DNA of 64,000 nt from NCBI GenBank assembly GCA_013368445.1, contig JAACJO010000004.1:2418001-2482000 (forward strand). Reading direction: 5' to 3'. Below are positions 23,466 through 33,515 of the stretch, piece after piece (position 1 is the first letter of the stretch; each line of letters begins with the position of its first letter). The notes below the pieces were generated by a model. That model worked only from the letters and a program-made list of their open reading frames with translations, made no database searches and was not told where the DNA came from. Source of the DNA: Leucocoprinus leucothites (taxonomy: Eukaryota; Basidiomycota; Agaricomycetes; Agaricales; Agaricaceae). Both the position numbers and the translations under genes were made by a program.

Positions 23466-24001
23466 CAGGGGGCTGGCTGGACAGGAGGTTGAGGTTCATA
23501 TATACATGTAGGCGCGTGGGTAGATGACACTGTGTGACTTTCTGGGAGGCCACGAGGTCTATTATAAGAGCGGATGACCCGTCGTGGCAGCTATTCAACT
23601 GATTAACTAATGGATACCCTTCGTCGTGTGATCCTCTCGTATATACCGTCTGTATCGCGGAGAAAAAATCGATGAAGATGCCCAGCCAGGTTGACCCAAT
23701 GAATATAGCGAAGGTAAGGCTCCAGGTGTAGTGATCTGGCCTAACATCAACATTTGGTAACAGACGAACAGGCGACATAGTGACACCAGCATATCTCGGT
23801 GATCTAAGCTGGGGGACTAGACATGTCCTTGAAAATATTCGCGAGGATACGTCCTTAAAGGGGAGCAGCGCATAGGGATTCACCAAGATTTGTCGTAAAT
23901 ACTAAAGATCATCTGCACCTTCGTGGCTGTGTTGTATAGTTCAAAGGTTTTTGCCAAATACTCTCCGAAGTGATCGTTGGTCTTCAACACGCCCACCACC
24001 A
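23466..24001. promoter_or_regulatory. Divergent intergenic region, paralogue 5 / PIG-X
   Basis: 536 bp between two divergent start codons. About 515 bp of it is also present upstream of paralogue 4 through the tandem duplication. No specific factor site is claimed. Confidence 0.5.
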
Positions 24002-24782
24002 ATGTTGAGCGTTTCTGCAACAGTCCATAGCTCAAGCTCATTCCACCCAACTTCGCAGGTGACATTTACTCTTAGGCCACACAACCCGGTTCCTGAGCGC
24101 TGCAAACTTCACCTCCTCTACAAACTTTCTCCCTCTGTCTTCATCGACCCATACGAACTTGCTCAGCGTCAAGCATCCTACACATTCGTAAAATGGGGGC
24201 CCACGGAAATAGAACGCCCAGTGCACGCTGTCGAAAATCAAGATACATTGGCCCTGCTCACTGTTGTTGTTCCACCACACGATGACGGGGCTGGGAGCTT
24301 CCAATTCGACGTCGACGTTCCTCTCCATGCACGGTACCTGGCCCCAATTTCCAAAGATACAACACCACTCGTCGATTCCGGAAATTACAGGCATTTCCCA
24401 CTCGAGAGACCTCAAGCTTTTTTTGCGTGTCCAAGAGGTCTGTCGCTTCGCCCATACTCTTTATAAGCTCGTCCGCTCAGTCAACTCCGCAGAATATGAT
24501 CACAACTCACCTACGACACTACCGGCTTATATCTCTGCATCACAACTTGCTGAAGCAAACATGACGCTCAGTACAACCCAGTTCATCCAGATACCCTATT
24601 CGCCGAACAGTCAAGTTGATTTCATTCGCATACCCGTAGGTAGGAAAGAGGATCTGCCGAATGTTCAAGTCTATACGGCTGCCATCATCCTTTCCATTTT
24701 TATATGGATTTCCGTTTCTGTAGTCCGGACTGCCAGCTATCTACGCAATAGTTCTGGCATTGATCGCCTGAAAACAGAATAA
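24002..24782 (+). CDS. PBN1: PIG-X/Pbn1-type subunit of GPI mannosyltransferase I
   Basis: Two exons (24002-24437, 24493-24782; 55-nt intron) give 241 aa. PIG-X/Pbn1 stabilises the catalytic PIG-M/Gpi14 subunit, which adds the first mannose of the GPI anchor in the ER lumen. Visible family features: LLYKLSPSVFIDPYEL (the VFIDPYEL block), DVDVPLHARYLAP and ERPQAFFACP in the lumenal domain, then one C-terminal membrane helix (AAIILSIFIWISVSVV) and a short basic tail. The frame is open further upstream to 23951 but without ATG, so the Met at 24002 was chosen. A 54 nt upstream frame has no effect on the domain. Confidence 0.85.
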
Positions 24783-25939
24783 ATTGCTCGCCATGGCATC
24801 TACAGAGGGAAAAACTAGATCAAGACCTCACTATTCGTTGTCGCCATTTCACAACTTGAAAACTTATCCAATAATCCGCACTTCAGAGCCTCCTACTAGG
24901 CTCATTGGTGGTATACCATGACGTCCAGAAACCCTAAGAAGGACCAAAATCTTGGGTCTTCTCACCGACAAATATCTATATATCGATATATGGACCAGTA
25001 GTGGAAGACTGCCAGACGGATCTTGTGCAATCAATGAAGCGGATCGTTTGAACATCGATTTGTGCACTTTTCGCTCCACTACTTTTAGTCAACTAGTCAC
25101 GGTTGAGTGTTTCCACATAATTGTTGACCTCATTTCAGATAAATAACGTAGTACTAAGCAGTCGTTTAATTTCGCTGATTTTCTTTCCAATAATAGACTC
25201 CCCTTATCGACTTATTAGTCCCTGATACAGATGCTCCAACCCTAAGGAGAGGGCTACTATTGGACACACCCTGAATTCAACCAGGCACCGCCCACATTGC
25301 ATTACAACATTGCGCAAAGCGGGCATAATAAGCAGCTACGCGATGTGCCCAGCGACAAGATAGTATCCAGCTGGTCCCGCATAACCAAAGTCAGACCGGC
25401 TGGCCCAAGAGACTAGTCAGTCTTCCACATCTATGAAACTCCAAAAGAAGCTCCTTGACAATTGGCTCAGCAAATACTTTCGGCCTACTCAGACTGCCCC
25501 AGATGTCACAGTTTAATATCACCTTATCCCCACTTTGGAGGCTCATCCCACGTTGAAGTCGGCTGGATCCCCTGCATAGTGGACTAAGGAGACTCATGGA
25601 CGCTTGGTGGCATCTCACACTCAAATCCTCTCCCCATATCGTCCTCTTGCAAGATTGTACGACCTGTACCAATGCTACACAGGCCTCAACTTTCGAGATT
25701 TGCGCACCTAGTGCACAGAGCCGAAACAACTCAGGTTACGGGACCACCAGCCTTTAGCAACGCCTATACCAGCACAGCGCTTACCAGTATCTTAGCATGC
25801 GCGATGCCTATGATGGCCTTGATATACCTGGCTGGTCTCTCCTGGGTCTACCGATACTCGTTGGAGAACCCTCGGCCCATTAATAAGGTTTCTGGATATC
25901 GACTACAACGCTTTGCTCCTCGTATGTTCTGCTCGCTCA
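24783..25939. other. No supported gene
   Basis: Several frames of 60-110 codons overlap on both strands (for example 25391-25729 minus, 25672-25959 plus) without domain signal or convincing exon chain. It may hold the 5' part or promoter of the MARVEL-like gene that follows. Confidence 0.35.
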
Positions 25940-26680
25940 ATGTACCGTGCGCCTACTAAAGTTGGGGTTCAGTTTTCTATATCTTTCTCGTCCTGGCAAG
26001 CTTGGCTGAGGTAAGTGCACCACTCAGACGTCAAGCTGGCCATTATTTTAACTACTGAAGTAGATCGCCATCTGCACTTGGCTTTTATGCCAATACGACG
26101 TACAACATAACTATCCAAACCTCGGTCTTCGTAGGGGTGTCATTTTTTTACTGTGAGTAGTGAACCATTTCCATGCAGTTGCCACATGGCTAGACTAGCT
26201 GTTTCATAATCTCTTACTAGGTTCACTTCGTGCTGGACACTAATAACTGCGGGTGTATTCTCTTTCCTCTTCGTACATCCCACTTGGTCGAGATACCCTA
26301 TCTCCTCAGTTGGTTCGCAGGTATTATGGATATTTGTAACCTGGGTACTGTGGATCATTGGATCGGGGCTCGTGAATGCCGCCGTTCCTTCTTTGTTCGC
26401 CAAAGCAAATTGTAGTAACATAGTTTATTGCGGTCAAATTCTTGCATTGTTTGGTAAGTAGGTCGTTTCTGTCCGGCGTAGTTTCTTACTCACGTTAGCC
26501 GATGTTCAGCTCTCGGGGTACTTGAGTGGTGAGGCAACTTTTAATAAACTTCTCTATGAAAGCTTACTTTGGATATCACACTCCGATAGCCTGACGTTGT
26601 CCTCGAGCATGCTTGTGGTCATATGGCTTGCCTGGCAGTCGACACGCGAGGTCTTTCGCCCTACCGCTACTCCTCCATAG
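25940..26680 (+). CDS. MARVEL-like four-helix membrane protein, 5' end uncertain
   Basis: Exons inferred: 25940-26010, 26064-26152, 26221-26453, 26510-26528, 26563-26680 (TAG). The product shows four hydrophobic segments: FYIFLVLASLAEIAICTWL; a second around TLITAGVFSFLFV; VLWIFVTWVLWIIGSGLVNA with the following CSNIVYCGQILALF; and SSSMLVVIWLAWQSTREVF. This spacing and the Cys pair before CGQ resemble fungal MARVEL-domain proteins, which sit in plasma-membrane or vesicle membranes. Two oddities: the ATG at 25940 is out of frame with the first helix unless a base is shifted near 25965, and the last intron would be only 34 nt with a 19-nt exon before it. The gene may be damaged at both ends or have a different 5' exon. 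Confidence 0.55.
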
Positions 26681-26972
26681 TGACGGCTTCGGCGGGTGGG
26701 TGTTGGATGGTCAGGTCTCAAGCGGAGTTTAGCCTTGGTTTCTACCTCATTTCCCTGGAGACAATTCAGCTCGAATGCATTATACATTGTACATTATTCA
26801 CATGTAATAAGGCGAGCGAATTCATGCTGATAGTAATACTTGGACACACTCGAACTTCAAGATACTGTTAATTTATAGACATTTAAAGTGTAATAGATAA
26901 ATATATTTCCATAGTATTACATATGGTTCTCCAACTCTAATCCGTTCACAGTGATACATCGTTAGAGAACAG

Positions 26973-28849
26973 CTATGGTTCATACATGACGAGGAACGAA
27001 GGACGGATCGCATCGTTCGTGTATACCACGAGTTCATCATAATTGAGGCTTCCACCCTTTTCGGCAAGGACCTAACTGGAGACTCAGAACCTATTCATGT
27101 AATATAATGTTGGGTAACTCACGGAATCGAAGCCTGCAGGGGGCGATGTGAGCGAAGTGAGATCATGGGTCAGCTTGTAGCCTTTCCCAACGATGACCTT
27201 ATTTAGTATGATCGCTTTGAGGTTCGACTTGCAGTCATTATGCGAGTAATCGTTGGACCTATTTTACACACCAGAGTCAGGAAGAGGACCCCAATCATAA
27301 GGAGTAATGCACTTAGAAGACGTTGAGGAGGTATATATACCACGCCCAAATCTATCGCGATGGTCCTCAGAGACTGTCGTGGTTCAGGTTCAAATGCGAG
27401 GTACCAACCTTCCCCAGCCAGTCTTCTTTCCAAAAAGATTCAGATCGTATGACGTCTTGACGATACAGCACAAGGAGCAAGTTGGTGAGGCACAGAGTTG
27501 GGTGTGACCTCTGTCTCCAAGATGACATTCTCGGCGTGTACCGTGCCAACGACGATTCTCGTTACCGGCGGACCGGCCCTGGCTCGCAAATTGACCGCGA
27601 GCCTCGACTGCTGCCCTGAAATTTCCATTCAGCCATCAGTTCCTCGTTCCTGGTGAGAAGGATGAGAACTTACTTATAGGTGCTGTAAGTGGCGAGAGAT
27701 GAAGCCGGAGAGCATATCTTGTAAATGCGACGAACAGGCGGACATTGCGTTCCATGGCGCCAAGAGGTTTTGAATTGATCGGCGACTGTGCAAAAATAAG
27801 TCCTCGCACAGTCACATCCATGTGAAATAAGCCACTTACCACTCTTGAATGTTTCATGCCCGATAGGAACCTCAAGAACCATGGGACCCATCTTCTCGAC
27901 TTTGTCAGTGCAGGCCTGGCTACAGAAATGGGACAGCTTCATCTTCGGTGCTTGCAGGCACATCAGACAGAGAGTCTCTCCCAACCTACGATACATATTT
28001 CAAGTTACATCGAGGATGAAAGGAAATACGTTCACTTACGTCTTATGAGCCATGGAGCAGTATTCACCAAGCGAGCCATTCGCATTTGTATAAACCGCAC
28101 TTTGGCAATTTGGAGCTTGACAAATGCCGGGAGCTTCAAATACTTCAGCCCTAATCATTGCTCGTCCCGAAAGAGGGATCGTACCTTTCGAAGCCGGTGT
28201 AGTTCCGTTAAGGGTCTGCTTCCGAACGGGACCATGCGTCTGGCTGTTGGCATTCTTGGCGCAGGCCTTGCTGCAAAAGGGGTGTGTCTTCGTGCCATCG
28301 AAATACTTGGGCCTCACTGAACAAAACTATGAAAGACGTAGTGCACTTCAGTTGAACGAGTCATGCGAATTGAGGGTCCAGACTTACATCACAGTTGGCG
28401 CCTGGCACCGTCATCTGAGGCGGTTGGTTACCCATTGCCGGCGTCCAATTCTTCAACTTGTCCTTGTTCGCACAAGTTTTACCACAATACGGATGGACTT
28501 TGACACCATCAGTGTACTTTGGCCGAAGGTGGCAGTACTATGCACGCTTGAGCGACTTCACCAGCAGACACAAAAACATACAGGGACGTACATCACACAA
28601 GGTATTACTGAAGTTCCCTGGGCTACTACTGAGCGAAGAATATCCATTGGGAACGGAACCAGGGAGGTTGATTGGCGCGGATGTAGAAGCATTCGACGTC
28701 GTCTGCTGTGGAGCCACAGGCACTGCCTGGGGAGCTGTCGGAGGAGGCGGCTGAGAAGGCTGGCTTCCAGCAAATTTTGCTGCAATCGTGGGATACGCGG
28801 ATGCAGCTGTACCGAGAAGAGACAAAACCGTAGGGATATGTGCTGCCAT
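26973..28849 (-). CDS. Zinc-finger PARP-like ADP-ribosyltransferase (writer 1)
   Basis: Nine exons from Met 28849 close to 477 aa: 28592-28849, 28388-28537, 28040-28326, 27840-27985, 27674-27785, 27409-27615, 27313-27351, 27123-27258, 26973-27071. After a Pro/Ser-rich head come four Cys modules: LCDYC...YCGKTC, NCDFC...FCSKAC, ICQAPNC...YCSMAH, and CLMC...FCSQAC. A PARP-type catalytic domain follows (about 320-477). The H-Y-E triad is visible: His342 in WHGT, Tyr393 in FGRGIYTSSTSS, Glu458 in NYDELVVY. NAD-dependent ADP-ribose transfer is therefore predicted; the target and mono- versus poly-activity are unknown. The frame stays open upstream to an acceptor near 28936, so a 5' exon may exist. 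It is divergent from the next PARP-like gene, 350 bp apart. Confidence 0.87.
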
Positions 28850-29199
28850 TTCGACAACGACAGTCGAATGTGCTCGGCTTAGCTCACCAGGAGCGGGATT
28901 ATGTTCGATGATCTTGTCGAGAGCTGCAGTATCTGTGAGTGTTTATAAGTGGGTGGCGTGGTAAGTGGAAGGAATCAAGGATGAAACGCAAACGATCAGA
29001 CAGGAAGAATCGGGGAACAATGAGGTTACGGCGTGCTGAGCACGAGGCGAACGACGGAATTGGCCAGGAATGGCGACGTATGTATCGAATGAGTTTTTAA
29101 ACAGGGCACTTACCTTCCCGCCATTCTTTACATTCTATGGTCTCCTTTGTTCGAAGCGTCGTTCACTGGAGCGGAAATCGTGGAAAAACAAACGCGACA
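28850..29199. promoter_or_regulatory. Divergent intergenic region between two PARP-like genes
   Basis: 350 bp separate the Met codons at 28849 (minus) and 29200 (plus). A good donor (GTAAGT at 29108-29113 on the minus strand) and acceptor (near 28936) suggest a 5' untranslated or coding intron of writer 1 here. Coregulation of the pair is an inference. Confidence 0.5.
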
Positions 29200-30434
29200 A
29201 TGGATCTATGTGAAGTGAGTTACATGACCGTCTATACTCTGCAAGATCAACCTGAACAGTTATTATCGATTCATTCAGATTTGTGGATTAAAGCCGAAAT
29301 TTGTTGAGAAGGGGTTCAAGCACCCATATTGCAGTAGGACGTGCGCAAGGAGCAGTGGGCAAGGTGCAGCCCCGACGGCATGTATACTTCCAGACTGTCG
29401 AGCAACTGGGAAGCCAGCCTTTTCCGGTTTTTGTTCCGAGGAGCACGCCATGTAAGTCCTCCTTGAGGAGAATTTCCAAGGCCAAACATTAACACCGAAA
29501 TGACTACACTGCAGGGTAGGTGTTCGTCAAGGACAAGTTGCTGGCTGTACTCGGTGTGGTGGACAGCCTGCAGTGGTCGGCGAACTGTGCGTGGCGTGTG
29601 ATCGACGAGCTCGTGCACTGGCAGGACCACGACTGCGGGAGTTGAATCCAGATGGCGCAGTCTTCAGAAATCGTATGTTAAACTCGGCTTATGACCTTGT
29701 ATATGCCGTTATTGATTGGTTTTCCCTCTCTAGTCCGGGCTCAATTCTTCAGCGAATGGGAGACAAACAGCGAGAAATTGCCTACTTTTGAGAAGGCTTA
29801 CGAGGTGATTCTAACTCGTGATGTGCGCGTCCGACACGATGTATATCGGTGTGTCTGTTTCGATCGAGTTTCATCGGGTGAAGGACAACATCTGACAACA
29901 CGTGTATATTATGGTCTAGCGCCAAAATCCCGGGATCAGACGAGATCCGAACGTTCCATAGTTCACTCTGCATTTGTGATCTCGGATACAAGGACAGCAA
30001 TCTCTGCAGCGGACAGACCTGTGGAATTTGCTGTGCCGTAAAGTCGGCATTCAGGTCTTTTGCATTCGGTAAAACATCAATGCAAGGGAGGTAAGGCCAT
30101 TTCGCCCACGCCAAGTTGCCAGTGTAAAAGACCTGATCGATCTCGATTATCTTTGGCAGGTTTGGAGAAGGAATTTATTCGTACCGGAACCCTGCTTGTG
30201 CTGACCGATTCTCGACTTCCTGTACTTCCTCGCCCTATCGGGTGATGATTGCTTGTGATACCATTGTTCTTCCTGGGCAAGTCCAAGAGGAGGATAACGC
30301 TGGGGTGAGTGATCGGCCATCTGATTGTGACAAGGTAATTGATCCAAGTCTTTAAAAAGGCTGACGAGGAATCTGTTTTTACTCAAGTAGCTGACGGTAT
30401 ACTTCCTGCCTATGTCGTCATGTACACTGTCTAA
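29200..30434 (+). CDS. Zinc-finger PARP-like protein, divergent triad (writer 2)
   Basis: Seven exons: 29200-29214, 29279-29451, 29515-29672, 29734-29848, 29920-30090, 30160-30304, 30360-30434; 284 codons, phases consistent (283 aa). It begins directly in a zinc module (LCEICGLKPKF...YCSRTC), followed by CILPDC...FCSEEH and CTRCGG...LCVACD. The PARP-like domain covers about 150-283: His167 in TFHSSLCICDLG, a CSGQTCGICC block, and Tyr217 in RFGEGIYSYRNPACAD. In my hand alignment the third triad position (EESVFTQ near the end) is Ser rather than Glu. That pattern suggests mono-ADP-ribosylation or loss of activity. Tail to tail with the third PARP-like gene (71 bp between stops). Confidence 0.8.
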
Positions 30435-30505
30435 GTAAAGTGCTTCCTGTTACGGAGAACCGGGCGAAACTGCGTTGAGCTCGATATATACAGATATTTA
30501 TTATG

Positions 30506-31626
30506 TTATGTTGCTATAGGGGTATGGAAAAGCGTCTTTATTACTTCTTGGAATTTGGGTTTTGGTTTGAGGGGCTCGAGGTCTTCGCCATATACAATGA
30601 GAAATGCCGGGCGAATTGCATCATTGTTATATACGACGGTCTCTTCATAATTTAAATCTGCACCCGGTTCACCGATGACCTGAAAATGAAAATGGGCTTC
30701 TCGAAGATATATACAAAATTCCTGAGTTAGACTTACGGAATGGCAGCCAACAGGAGGGGCGGTCAGGTTGACCGCATTGTGTAAGCGTCTTTTAGGATTA
30801 CCAACTATCACTCGATTGAGAAGGACAACACGAGTTGATGTGATTCGGTTAACGTTCTGCGTATAATCATCCGCCTCTAAGGCAACGTCAGGAAAAGTCC
30901 AATATAATAGACGGACACAAGCTCTTACTTGATGATACCGATGTAGTATAAATTCCAGTGCCAAATCTATCCGGAATCATTCCATACCGTTGAAGGCGTC
31001 TTAAGTGGGCGTTCTCACCTTCTAAATTTATTTTTTTGACCTTATTCATGAAGTGAGCTACTTAAAGCGAAATCACAGACTTCAGTACACACCACATTTC
31101 CTGATATCAAAGGAGCTGCGAACTATACAACATAGGTGACATTCTGGGAGCATGCAAAGGTGCGTGCTCGACCGGTCCTCTCCAAGGGAGCAAGCGCGAT
31201 TTGTACCATGGAATAGGAACTGCTCGTTGGATGAATTGACCTGGCGACGACAGAGATCGGACAAATCGTTGCAAACACGATCGCTGCGAGGAAGAAATTT
31301 ATTTAGACTGGTATTTTGGCGGATCTAGGTAATGGCTGACCGGTGTTGATAGTATGGTATATGAAAACTTGGCGGAGAAACAATCCTGAATATCGCCTTG
31401 ACTCGAGGTTTCCTCTTGTGGGGGTGTTTCCATCCGTCGTAAAACTGTCGCTCGACTGCCACAAATGAGAAGACAGCCTTCACGTGAACTTGTAACACTT
31501 ACCAGTGGAGTGGTCTTGTTCAGTTGGATCAACGGCATGTAGCCGACTCCATCTACCTCCTCGTTGATTCTTCGGGTTTGCAGAGCAAAACGGGTCGCAA
31601 ATTATTAGTTCCTGTCGCTGGTCCAT
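30506..31626 (-). CDS. Compact PARP-like ADP-ribosyltransferase (writer 3)
   Basis: Seven exons: 31503-31626, 31341-31455, 31093-31283, 31019-31040 (a 22-nt micro-exon), 30929-30966, 30737-30876, 30506-30679; 268 codons, phases close (267 aa). It has only one short Cys pair at the N-terminus (ICDPFCSANPKN) and then the catalytic domain: WKHPHKRKPRVKAIFRIVSP, His105 in FLFHGTNRACSLG, a Cys-rich CMLPECHLCCIV, Tyr157 in FGTGIYTTSVSS, LLNRVIVGNP, Glu223 in NYEETVVY and NDAIRPAFLIVYG. The full H-Y-E triad predicts an active transferase. The micro-exon supplies the residues just before the GIY motif and is supported by exact phase closure and by alignment to writer 1. Confidence 0.83.
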
Positions 31627-32233
31627 GTTGATACATCATGGAACTGGGTACTGGCTATATACCCAGAAAAAAAGGCATAAACATGAATAAGTAATTACGG
31701 CCAGAAACCGCCCCAGTGGACTAGTGCCGAGCCTCCTTGAGGTGTTTCATTAAACACATGTTTGCCTCATGGCGAGCTAAGAGAACAGATTGAGTGCGCC
31801 CAAGGTACGCCTTTGAAGCAGATACGGCTTGACAAGGTGTCTCGTGGGACATTATCAAACGTGATTTCAGGCAGGAGAATCAGGAATGAAGAAGGTTCAA
31901 GTTTCGGGGACTTGGGTGAGTTGAGTTGAACGCCTTCTTTCAACTCCGACATACTCCGCTAGGCTCCGCGACTCCGTCACTGCTTCACGGGTAGTCTTCT
32001 GCGACGAGGTCAGCCTTCAGCCTCAGCATGCTCTGTACATGAGGCGAATGCTTTTGATATCTCTGACGTGTGAGTCGCGTGGAGATAGCCTGTACTTTAT
32101 CGCCCTATAATGCTGTAAGGCAAATACACGAAGATATCCTTCTTCGAACCTCCACGTTAAGGCTTAAGCTTTACTCCTTTCTATCTTCACCTCATAGCTA
32201 TCCCTCCACTATAACGACAGCCTTTCGTTATTC
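31627..32233. promoter_or_regulatory. Divergent intergenic region, PARP-like writer 3 / NADAR gene
   Basis: 607 bp between the start codons at 31626 (minus) and 32234 (plus). Short frames (31767-31952 minus) look fortuitous. It may drive both genes; no motif was identified. Confidence 0.45.
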
Positions 32234-33246
32234 ATGTCCTCCCGCAAGAGAATGACCGTCTTCACATCACAAACGCCACTTCAGCTTCCTGCAGTAACCA
32301 CAACCCCTGCGTCGCCGACCGGAAACCCTCCGGTCAGATATCGGGTTGAAGAACGCACTCGCACCATTTATGTTACATCCGATGTGCCACCGGCTCAATG
32401 GAACTCTCGCAATCTGGGTACACTTTTTCCAGCAGGCAGTCATGGCGCAGAGCCCGTGCGACGGACGAGGTCAAAGGTACAAACGCAGTATATAATCACC
32501 GAGGAGACACAGTCTCCCGGCCAACTTCGTTCTGCACCTGCCGTACTCGATAGGCAACGATCACGCTCATCCAATCCTCCGTCGCCCCTCCCGTCATCTC
32601 CTAGCCGGTCCCCTAGAGGACCACGCCCTCGCATTCTGTTCTACCATAAGCACGATCCCCACTATGGTTTCACCAATTTCTCTCCTCATAATGTCAAATA
32701 TAATGGCAAGGTCTATCCCACCAGCGAGCACCTTTTTCAATCTTTCAAGGTATGAATATTTCCTTTCCAACGTCCATCCAACTTCTTAGCTGACACTCTT
32801 CTTTTAGTTCCAGGGTTATAGAGATGATCTCGCGGAACATATTAGGCTTTGCTCGCCATTCCCTAGTGTGGCATTCTCTGAAGCTCGACGCTTTCCGGAT
32901 CATGTGAGACCAGACTGGAGGCAAGTTAATATACGAATGGTATGGACATCAACGATTACTCCTTTTCCTTACTGATCGGATGTGTGTGATTCAGATGGAC
33001 GAAGCAATCTACCCTAAGTTCATCCAGCACAAAGATCTCATGGCGGAATTGCTCGCCACAGGTGATGCCGAACTCGTGGAAGTAAGTCCTCCCTTGACAG
33101 ATGCGTTGATCCGTTCACTGAGAGCATATGTGCAGGATTCCGACAAGGATTCATTCTGGGGAATAGGGGCTGATGGGAAAGGCTCAAACGAGCTCGGAAA
33201 GGCCCTGGAACGTTTGAGGACCAGGATCCGAAAAGAAGGACGGTGA
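32234..33246 (+). CDS. NADAR-domain protein (YbiA/DUF1768 family, predicted ADP-ribose hydrolase)
   Basis: Four exons: 32234-32749, 32808-32939, 32995-33081, 33136-33246; 282 codons (281 aa). The first ~130 residues are Ser/Pro/Arg-rich and look disordered. The NADAR domain covers about 133-278: ILFYHKHDPHYGFTNFSPH, YNGKVYPTSEHLFQSFKF (the conserved SEH), RRFPDHVRPDWRQVN, and the closing DSFWGIGADGKGSNELGKAL. NADAR proteins are a family linked to NAD and ADP-ribose chemistry; bacterial members have been shown to remove ADP-ribose from guanine bases in DNA or RNA. Its place beside three PARP-like genes supports an eraser role here, which is an inference. Confidence 0.9.
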
Positions 33247-33515
33247 AGATCTGGTATCGCGCCTTTACTCGTGTATCCTGTGTGAGGACACGATTGTTTG
33301 ATCTAGTTTTTGTAATCTAGCACATGCCGTTCGCTTTTCACTGTTTCGCTTCGGTCTCGGGTGAGTATATACATATTATGCAACGTGTACGTAGATGAAA
33401 CAAGGCCACGAGGTTGTCGTATGTCAACAACGCAGACATTATAAACTCCATTGAAGTCGACAGTTCAGCTCACCCAAGAACTACGCTATTTTCTTTATCA
33501 TTCGCTGCAACTACC

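Larger units (their letters stand above)
20664..23980. repeat. Tandem segmental duplication, unit 2
   Basis: Second copy of the 16523-20665 block, about 3.3 kb, containing paralogue 5 and the empty site for the inverted-repeat element. Scattered substitutions and small indels separate the copies, so this is not a duplicated assembly piece. Confidence 0.8.

Noticed and set aside
16523..23980. Paralogues 4 and 5 as an assembly duplication artefact
   Set aside because: The copies differ by many substitutions, indels, a length difference in the tails and a 926-bp insertion, so they are genuinely distinct loci.
28124..28882. 252-codon plus-strand frame
   Set aside because: It lies antisense to the zinc-finger exons of the PARP-like gene, crosses its introns, and its product shows no domain; the minus-strand exon chain closes in phase.
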